Source: Gemmatimonadota bacterium
GTDB lineage: Bacteria; Gemmatimonadota; Gemmatimonadetes; Gemmatimonadales; GWC2-71-9
Assembly (NCBI GenBank): GCA_003221985.1
Contig: QHUQ01000122.1
Location: forward strand, 1-27,215
Reading direction: 5' to 3'
Length of the DNA: 27,215 nucleotides
In this document: positions 21,762 to 27,215 of the stretch, in pieces
Position numbering within the stretch: the stretch's first letter is position 1
How the letters are laid out: each line of letters opens with the position of its first letter
Notes under the pieces: model-generated
The model's database searches: none
Told to the model about the DNA's origin: nothing
The model's input: only the letters and a program-made list of their open reading frames with translations
Made by a program: the position numbers and the translations under genes

Positions 21762-23060
21762 GTGAAGAGACGAGATTTTGTAAAAGCGGTTGGGCGGTTT
21801 GGCGGTTTGGCGGTTGGCACTCGGTTCCTGGGTTTCCAACCGCCCAACCGCTTAACCGCCCTGCCGTCGCTGTTGATTCCGATGGACGACGCGCAGACCG
21901 ATCACCTCAAGGCGTACGGCCTCGCGTACCGCGCGATCCAGGCGGGCCTCAAGGCCGAGTGGTTGCTCAATTACCGCGGCGGCTCGTTTCTCATCCCCGA
22001 CCTCGACGCGCTGCGGCGGGATGCGGCGCTCAACGGCATTCGCTACGAACCGGTCGACAGCGGCATGCCGGCGGTGCGCGGAGAAATCGAAGCCAACAAC
22101 ATGGATGCCGTGCCGCTCGAGAAGGCGCCCAAAGTCGCCGTCTACGCGCCGCCGAACGCCGCACCGTGGGACGACGCCGTCACGATGGCGCTGCAGTACG
22201 CCGGCATCCCGTTCACCAAGATCTGGGATGCGGAGGTGATGAACGGCGGGCTGCGCGACTTCGACTGGCTGCATCTGCATCACGAAGATTTTACCGGCCA
22301 GTACTCGAAGTTCTTCCTGATCTATTCGGGGATGACGTGGCTCGGCGAGATGGTGCAGCGCAACAGCGACATGGCCCGGCGGCTCGGCTTTCAGACGGTT
22401 CCGGATCTGAAGAAGGCGGTGGCGCGCGGCATTCACGGGTACGTCGAGAACGGCGGTTTCCTGTTCGCGATGTGTACGGCGACCGAGACGATCGATCTCG
22501 CGCTCGCGGCGGAGCACGTGGACATCGCCGCGACGTTCGCCGATGGGACGCCCATCGATCCCGACGCCGACGCGAAGCTCGATTGGTCGAGAAGCTTCGC
22601 GTTCACGAACGCGCATGTCGAGCCCAACCCGCTGGTCGCGAGTTTTTCCGACATCGACGGCCATCAGGTGAACGGCGGCGCGCGCCGCCAGCCGCTCGGC
22701 GCCTTCACGCTGTTCAACTTCAGCGCCAAAATCGATCCGGTGCCCACCATGCTCGTTCAGAATCACCGCCAGGTGATTCCCGATTTCTACGGCCTCACGA
22801 CGTCCTTCACCCGCAACCGGCTGAAGCCGGGCGTGACCATCCTGGCAGAAGAAGAGGGTGCGCCGTGGGTGAAGTACGTCCACGGCGATCTGGGCAAGGG
22901 CACGTGGACGTTCTTCGGTGGGCACGATCCCGAGGACCCGCAGCACCAGATCGGTGACCCGCCGACCGATCTGTCGTTGCATCCACATTCTCCGGGCTAC
23001 CGGCTGATCCTGAACAACGTGCTGTTCCCCGCCGCGAAAAAGCGCGAGCTCAAGACGTGA
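21762..23060 (+). CDS. Tat-exported protein of the family often called 'asparagine synthetase B' (function unknown)
   Basis: 432 aa. The N-terminus MKRRDFVKAVG carries a twin-arginine motif, followed by a hydrophobic stretch built from repeat copy B. The mature protein begins near SLLIPMDDAQTDHLKAYGLA and has blocks I recall from a conserved Bacteroidota/Gemmatimonadota family: WLLNYRGGSFLIPD, KAPKVAVYAPPNAAPWDDAV, WLHLHHEDFTGQY (His171-Asp176), GGFLFAMCTATETIDLAL (Cys238), QNHRQVIPDFYGLTTSF and GKGTWTFFGGHDPEDPQH. It has none of the N-terminal glutaminase or PP-loop ATPase motifs of real AsnB, so that label appears to be an inherited misannotation. The GGFLFAMCTA segment resembles a GATase1 nucleophile elbow (inference). 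GTG 21762 is chosen for the Tat motif; the stop overlaps the next start (GTGA). Confidence 0.85.
   Translation: MKRRDFVKAVGRFGGLAVGTRFLGFQPPNRLTALPSLLIPMDDAQTDHLKAYGLAYRAIQAGLKAEWLLNYRGGSFLIPDLDALRRDAALNGIRYEPVDSGMPAVRGEIEANNMDAVPLEKAPKVAVYAPPNAAPWDDAVTMALQYAGIPFTKIWDAEVMNGGLRDFDWLHLHHEDFTGQYSKFFLIYSGMTWLGEMVQRNSDMARRLGFQTVPDLKKAVARGIHGYVENGGFLFAMCTATETIDLALAAEHVDIAATFADGTPIDPDADAKLDWSRSFAFTNAHVEPNPLVASFSDIDGHQVNGGARRQPLGAFTLFNFSAKIDPVPTMLVQNHRQVIPDFYGLTTSFTRNRLKPGVTILAEEEGAPWVKYVHGDLGKGTWTFFGGHDPEDPQHQIGDPPTDLSLHPHSPGYRLILNNVLFPAAKKRELKT
21786..21859. repeat. Octamer inverted repeat, copy B (GCGGTTNN x4 / NNAACCGC x3)
   Basis: The left arm is four GCGGTTNN units (21786-21817), the 18-nt centre includes CACTCGG and GGGTTT, and the right arm is three NNAACCGC units (21836-21859). 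It is translated in the same frame as copy A, giving AVGRFGGL and QPPNRLTA. Confidence 0.88.
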
Positions 23061-25582
23061 GCGTCGAGCGCCTGACGGCGGCCGCGCGCGCCCTGCTGCA
23101 GGAGGAGATCGCGGCGGCCCACGGGCGCGAGGTGTCGTTCGTGGTGCGCGCCGATCCCAACGGCACGCTCACGGACGCCCGCGTCGTGGCGCGCGGCACG
23201 ATCGACGCCGTGCTCGCGCTTCCCGGCGCCGCGCAGCGCGGCGAGATGTTGCTCCACAATCATCCGAGCGGCTTCCTCGAGCCGTCGGGCGCGGACCTGC
23301 ACGTGGCCGCGCGGCTGCATGATGAAGGGGTTGGTTTCGGAATTGTCGACAACGACGTCGCTACGCTGTACGTCGTAGTCGAATGCCCACGGGCGCGGAC
23401 GATCGCGCGACTCGATTCGCTCGACATCGCCAATCTGCTCACCGAGTCCGGCCCCGTGGCGCGCGTGCTCGGCACCAGCGCATTCGAGGATCGCCCCGGT
23501 CAGCGCGACATGGCGGCCTACATCGCGGACGCGTACAACGACGGCGGCATCGCGCTGCTCGAGGCGGGGACGGGTGTCGGCAAGTCGTTCGCCTACCTCG
23601 TGCCCGCACTCGAATGGGCGCGGCACAACGGCGAGCGCACGATCGTCTCGACGAACACGATCAACCTGCAGGAACAGCTCGTGGGCAAGGACCTGCCGAT
23701 CCTGGCGCGCGCCTTCTCCACCGGCGAGCGTGCCGTCACGTTCGCGCTGCTCAAGGGCTGGCGGAATTACCTCTGCCTGTCGCGCCTGGAGCAGGCCCGC
23801 GCCGGCCAGGAATCGTTGTTCGACGATGGGCGCGCCGCCGAGCTCGAGTCGATCGCCGGATGGGCGTCGCGCACCGCGGACGGCAGCCTCTCCGACCTCG
23901 TCGAAGAGCCGTCCAGCGACGTGTGGGACGCCGTCGCCGCCGAGTCGGATCTCTGCACGCGGCTCAAGTGCCCGCATTTCGAGCGCTGCTTCCTGTTCCA
24001 GGCGCGGCGCCGCGCCGCCGAAGCGGACGTCGTCGTCGTGAACCATCACCTGCTCGCGAGCGACCTCGCGGTGCGGATGGCGTCCGACAACTGGCAGGAG
24101 GCCGCGGTGCTGCCGCCGTACCGGCGCCTGGTGCTGGACGAAGCCCACCATCTCGAAGACGTCGCCGCCCATCACCTCGGCACCCAGGTGAGCATGCTCG
24201 GCGTGCAACGCCTGCTCGGCCGCCTCGAGCGCAACGGCCGCGGTCTGTTGCCGACGCTCGCGGCGGAGCTGAGTACGCATGACGACTTGCTCGCCTCCGC
24301 CAGCCGTGACCTGCTGACACGCACGGTCCTGGACGCGCTGGTCGCCGCCCGCCGCTGGGCCGAAGAGCTGTTCGGCCGCCTGGGACGGCGGCTCGACGCG
24401 GATCAGGTGCTGCGTCTCACCGATGCGTTCCGCGAGGACGGCGTCTGGCGCGAAGGGCTGGATGTGGCGCTCGACAATCTGCTCGTCGCCTTCAGCAAGC
24501 TGCGCGACGGCGTCGAGACGATCGCCGACCGCTTGTCGATCGATGATCCCGCCGAAATGCGGACGCGCCTGATCGGCGAGCTGCGCGGTGTCGTGCGGCG
24601 ACTCGACGCGGCAGCAGAGGGACTCAAGGCGACGTTGCAGCCGGTCGGCTACCGCCCGGCCGCGGGCCCGGCCGTCCGCTGGATGGAGAGGCGGGGCCGG
24701 CGCACGCCCAACGTCACGCTGTCCGCCGTACCGCTCGATCTCGCTCCGGTTCTCAAGGAAGCACTGTTCGATCGCGTCGAGACGGTCGTGCTCACGAGTG
24801 CCACGCTCGCGGCGGGCGGCGAGTTCACGTTCCTCGAAGAGCGGCTGGGGCTCGCGCTGCCGCCGTCGCGCGTGACGGTGCGCGAGATTCTGCCGTCGCC
24901 GTTCGATTTCGGCGCGCAGTGCGTGTTCGGCATCCCCACCGACATCCCGGAGCCCCGCGACGACGAATCGGGGCACGGGGCCGCCGTTGCCCGCGTACTG
25001 CTCGAGCTGGCGCATGCGTCCGACGGCGGCATCTTCGCCCTCTTTACGAGCCACGGTGCGTTGCGGCGCACGGCCGACGCGATTCGCGGCGACGTCGGCG
25101 CGCGCTGGCCGCTGCTCGTGCAGGGCGAGGGCCAGCGCGATCAGCTGCTGCGGCGCTTCCGCGATGCGGGATCGGCGATTCTCCTGGGGACCGATTCATT
25201 CTGGGAAGGGGTGGACGTCCCGGGGCGGGCGTTGCGCGTACTCATACTGGCGAAACTGCCGTTCAAGGTGCCGAGCGAGCCGCTAACCGCGGCGCGGCTG
25301 GAGCGTCTCACGGAAGCGGGAGTGGATGGCTTCACCCACTATCTCGTTCCGCTCGCAGCGCTCAAGTTGAAACAGGGATTCGGGCGGCTGATCCGCACGA
25401 AATCCGACGTGGGCGCGGTGGTGCTGCTCGACCGGCGCGTCGTCACCAAGCGCTACGGGGCCACGATGCTGGAAGGGCTGCCGCCGGCGGCGAAGGCGAT
25501 CGGCAACTGGCCGGATGTACGGCGCGAGTTGGAGGAATTCTTTGCCATGCACAGCATCGGCAGCCCGGTTTCCTGGAGCTAG
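23057..25582 (+). CDS. JAB/RadC-like metalloprotease domain fused to a DinG/XPD-type Fe-S helicase
   Basis: 841 aa. Residues about 1-120 are a JAMM/RadC-like domain: HNHPSGFLEPSGADL holds His67, His69, Ser77 and Asp80, and Glu25 (GREVSFVV) is the likely fourth catalytic residue. From about 145 a DinG-family superfamily 2 helicase follows: Walker A EAGTGVGKS (169-177), INLQEQL, Fe-S cysteines Cys240, Cys300, Cys305 and Cys311, VNHHLLASDL, DEAH box 361-364, TSATL, LGTDSFWEGVDVPGRALRVL, and motif VI QGFGRLIRT (Gln773-Thr781, Arg777, Arg780). DinG helicases unwind DNA 5' to 3', including D- and R-loops. In Bacillota the N-terminal partner is a DnaQ-like exonuclease; here a JAB domain takes that place. 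GTG 23057 overlaps the preceding stop (GTGA). Confidence 0.93.
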   Translation: MSVERLTAAARALLQEEIAAAHGREVSFVVRADPNGTLTDARVVARGTIDAVLALPGAAQRGEMLLHNHPSGFLEPSGADLHVAARLHDEGVGFGIVDNDVATLYVVVECPRARTIARLDSLDIANLLTESGPVARVLGTSAFEDRPGQRDMAAYIADAYNDGGIALLEAGTGVGKSFAYLVPALEWARHNGERTIVSTNTINLQEQLVGKDLPILARAFSTGERAVTFALLKGWRNYLCLSRLEQARAGQESLFDDGRAAELESIAGWASRTADGSLSDLVEEPSSDVWDAVAAESDLCTRLKCPHFERCFLFQARRRAAEADVVVVNHHLLASDLAVRMASDNWQEAAVLPPYRRLVLDEAHHLEDVAAHHLGTQVSMLGVQRLLGRLERNGRGLLPTLAAELSTHDDLLASASRDLLTRTVLDALVAARRWAEELFGRLGRRLDADQVLRLTDAFREDGVWREGLDVALDNLLVAFSKLRDGVETIADRLSIDDPAEMRTRLIGELRGVVRRLDAAAEGLKATLQPVGYRPAAGPAVRWMERRGRRTPNVTLSAVPLDLAPVLKEALFDRVETVVLTSATLAAGGEFTFLEERLGLALPPSRVTVREILPSPFDFGAQCVFGIPTDIPEPRDDESGHGAAVARVLLELAHASDGGIFALFTSHGALRRTADAIRGDVGARWPLLVQGEGQRDQLLRRFRDAGSAILLGTDSFWEGVDVPGRALRVLILAKLPFKVPSEPLTAARLERLTEAGVDGFTHYLVPLAALKLKQGFGRLIRTKSDVGAVVLLDRRVVTKRYGATMLEGLPPAAKAIGNWPDVRRELEEFFAMHSIGSPVSWS

Positions 25583-25585
25583 ATT
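25580..25585 (+). promoter_or_regulatory. Candidate -10 box before the aminotransferase gene
   Basis: TAGATT overlaps the TAG stop of the helicase gene and ends 6 nt before ATG 25592, with no Shine-Dalgarno in between. It could provide an internal, leaderless start inside the operon. Confidence 0.3.
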
Positions 25586-25591
25586 TATCGC

Positions 25592-26758
25592 ATGAGTTTC
25601 AGCAGGCGCGTTTCCCAACTACCGACGTATCCCATGGCCGAGCTGCCCGCGATCAAGCGGCGGCTGATCGAGCAGGGTGTCGAAGTCATCGACGTCGGGG
25701 CGGGGGATGCGGACTTTGCGCCCCCGGACGTCGCGGTCAAGGCGCTGGCGCGTGCCGTGCAGGATCCCGCGATGAGCCGCTACGCGTTTCAGCTGGGCCT
25801 GCCGGCGTTCCGCGAAGCCGCGGCGGCATACATGCAGCGCCGCTTCGGCGTGACGGTCGATCCGTTCAAGGAGCTGCACCCGCTGCTCGGCTCAAAAGAA
25901 GGCATCGCGCATCTCGCGACGGCGGTTTTGAATCCGGGTGACGCCGCCATCGTGCCCGTGCCGGGCTACGCGGTCTATCACGGCGGGACGGTGCTCGCGG
26001 ACGCCGAGCCGTACGTCTACGATCTCACGCCGCGCACCGATTTCCTGCTCGAGCTGGACGAGATCCCCGCGGACGTGCTGAAGCGCGCCAGGATCGTCTA
26101 TCTGAATTATCCGAACAATCCCACCGCCGCTGTGGCGCCGCGCGAGTATCTGGAACGGACGATCGCGGCATGCCGCCGGCACGACATCGTGCTCGCCTAC
26201 GACAATCCGTACTGCGAGATCACGTTCGACGGCTACGTGGCGCCCTCGATCTTCGAGATCCCGGGCGCGATGGACGTCGCGGTCGAGTTCCACTCGTTCT
26301 CCAAGAGCTTCTGCATGACGGGCTGGCGGCTGGGCTGGGCGGTGGGGCGGCCCGATCGCATCGCAGCGCTGGCGCGCGTGAAGAACTACGTCGACACCGG
26401 CGCGTTCCTCGCCGTGCAAGCAGCGGGGGCGGAGGTGCTGAAGCAGGCGGAGAAGATCGCCGCGGGGTACGCGGCGCAGTTCAAAGAGCGGCGCGACGCA
26501 ATTGTGCCGGTACTGCGTGCCAATGGTTTCGAGATCGATCCTCCACGCGCGACCCTGTACCTCTGGATTCCATTGCCCGACGGCCTGCCGTCGGCCGCGT
26601 TCCAGAAGCGCGCACTCGAGGATGTCGGCGTCGTGACGCTGCCCGGGAGTGCGTTCGGCTCCGGCGCGGAAGGGTTTTTCCGAATTGCGCTGACTGTCCC
26701 TGTGCCCCGGCTCATCGAGGCAACGGAGCGGTTGGGAAAGGTGCTTGCCACTGTTTGA
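25592..26758 (+). CDS. PLP-dependent class I/II aminotransferase, LL-diaminopimelate aminotransferase-like
   Basis: 388 aa, fold-type I PLP enzyme. Visible features: the RYAFQLGLPAFREAAAAYMQ start of the large domain, LLGSKEGIAHLATAVLNPGD, IVYLNYPNNPTAAVAP, the PLP-binding YDNPYCEITFDGY, the Schiff-base lysine Lys238 in SFSKSFCMTGWRLGWAVG, and a C-terminal Arg-containing EGFFRIALTVP for substrate carboxylate. The GSKEGI and SKSFCMTGWRLG wording is typical of the LL-DAP aminotransferase/DapC-like group, which makes LL-diaminopimelate from tetrahydrodipicolinate and glutamate for lysine and peptidoglycan; alanine-type aminotransferases are close alternatives. It starts 9 nt after the helicase; the end overlaps the next reading frame by 14 nt. 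Confidence 0.9.
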   Translation: MSFSRRVSQLPTYPMAELPAIKRRLIEQGVEVIDVGAGDADFAPPDVAVKALARAVQDPAMSRYAFQLGLPAFREAAAAYMQRRFGVTVDPFKELHPLLGSKEGIAHLATAVLNPGDAAIVPVPGYAVYHGGTVLADAEPYVYDLTPRTDFLLELDEIPADVLKRARIVYLNYPNNPTAAVAPREYLERTIAACRRHDIVLAYDNPYCEITFDGYVAPSIFEIPGAMDVAVEFHSFSKSFCMTGWRLGWAVGRPDRIAALARVKNYVDTGAFLAVQAAGAEVLKQAEKIAAGYAAQFKERRDAIVPVLRANGFEIDPPRATLYLWIPLPDGLPSAAFQKRALEDVGVVTLPGSAFGSGAEGFFRIALTVPVPRLIEATERLGKVLATV

Positions 26759-27215
26759 CCGTCAGGTTGGGCGCCCGCCCATCGGCCGCGCGTGGCTGAT
26801 CACCGCCGCGCTGCACGTCGTCGCCGTGATTCTGTTCTTCACGGTGAACTGGCAGGCGCCTTGGCGCCGGGCGGACTACGTCGTGCTGCAGCCGATCGAA
26901 GCCGGCGACTCGATGGTCTTCGTTCCGGGGACGCGCGAGCTCCGTGCGAAGGGCCCGACAATCGTCTCAACCCGTCGCGAACCCCCGCCGCCCCCCGCCG
27001 CCCCTTCGCCGCCCCTCGCCGCCGCTTTGCCGGATACCGGAGTCACGCTCCCGGCCTACGACCCGAACGCCAGCCGGGTAGCGCCAGAGCCCCAAGTGGG
27101 CGATGGCCGTCTCTGGGTCAGCCCGCGGCCGGGACTGCCCGCTGCGATCGCGGACGCGATCTACGGCGACACCGCGGGCCGGCGCCAGGGAGCGATCGAC
27201 CGGCTGCGCGTGATG
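26745..27215 (+). CDS. TonB-like single-pass membrane protein (3' truncated by window)
   Basis: The frame is open for 157 codons to the window end. TTG 26745 is the proposed start, preceded by AAAGG, and overlaps the aminotransferase tail by 14 nt. A short basic N-terminus leads into one membrane helix (AWLITAALHVVAVILFFTVNW), then an extracytoplasmic linker, a Pro/Ala-rich run (EPPPPPAAPSPPLAAALP) and the start of a folded part (WVSPRPGLPAAIADAIYG). One N-terminal helix plus a proline-rich spacer resembles TonB-type proteins, but the diagnostic C-terminal domain is outside the window, so only the topology is supported. Confidence 0.65.
   Translation, partial: MPLFDRQVGRPPIGRAWLITAALHVVAVILFFTVNWQAPWRRADYVVLQPIEAGDSMVFVPGTRELRAKGPTIVSTRREPPPPPAAPSPPLAAALPDTGVTLPAYDPNASRVAPEPQVGDGRLWVSPRPGLPAAIADAIYGDTAGRRQGAIDRLRVM

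Noticed and set aside
22997..25054. 685-codon minus-strand open frame opposite the helicase
   Set aside because: The JAB-DinG fusion on the plus strand has every catalytic motif; the antisense product is Arg/Glu/Gln low complexity.
23057..25582. JAB-DinG gene considered as part of a phage-defence island
   Set aside because: Neighbours are housekeeping and envelope genes, with no nuclease, toxin or mobile elements; the context supports chromosomal repair rather than defence.

Overview
This 27.2-kb window is high-GC bacterial chromosome, coding on both strands with almost no spacer DNA (longest intergenic stretch about 218 bp, at 9342-9559). There are no rRNA or tRNA genes, CRISPR arrays, phage genes or transposases. 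The gene mix suggests an uncultivated member of the Gemmatimonadota: an exported DUF4159 protein next to a DUF4175-like coiled-coil membrane protein and a TPR lipoprotein-like partner, a secreted protein of the family often labelled asparagine synthetase B, a TolB-repeat/CehA metallohydrolase, and a cNMP-binding/thioredoxin-reductase fusion. That phylum call is inference from recalled family distributions, not from a marker gene.

Left part (1-7.8 kb): a partial TolB-propeller/CehA-McbA metallohydrolase converges on a minus-strand run made of an HPt-type scaffold protein, a broken LPG-synthase-like membrane protein and ispE. A short divergent promoter region separates the HPt gene from a plus-strand osmoprotectant-type ABC importer (ATPase, permease, binding lipoprotein).

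Middle part (7.7-14 kb): mostly single genes in alternating orientation: an MFS_3 exporter, a VOC protein, a small hypothetical protein, a UBP-type zinc finger divergent from the cNMP/Trx-like/FAD oxidoreductase, pdxJ (interrupted by an in-frame TAG 15 codons before its apparent natural end), a small lipoprotein and methylmalonyl-CoA epimerase.

Right part (14-27.2 kb): one long co-directional run with overlapping or near-touching genes: thioredoxin, a DUF4388-like protein, rsmI, DUF4159, a DUF4175-like gene (frameshifted), a TPR protein, the Tat-exported AsnB-like protein, a JAB/RadC-DinG helicase fusion, a class I aminotransferase (LL-diaminopimelate aminotransferase-like), and a TonB-like membrane protein cut by the window end.

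The most unusual signal is not a gene family. Compact palindromic or 8-bp-periodic repeats sit inside reading frames without breaking them. Three of them lie in the signal-peptide coding regions of envelope proteins of the right-hand operon. Two of these (16187-16274 and 21786-21859) are homologous inverted arrays of the octamer GCGGTTNN, read in the same frame, giving the shared peptide pattern AVxRxGGL...QPPNRxTA in two unrelated proteins. Other points worth a look are the JAMM-DinG fusion with a complete metal-ligand set, the late TAG in pdxJ, two frameshift lesions, an HPt protein that lost its first phospho-acceptor histidine, and a recurring TAGnnT box 6-9 nt before start codons.
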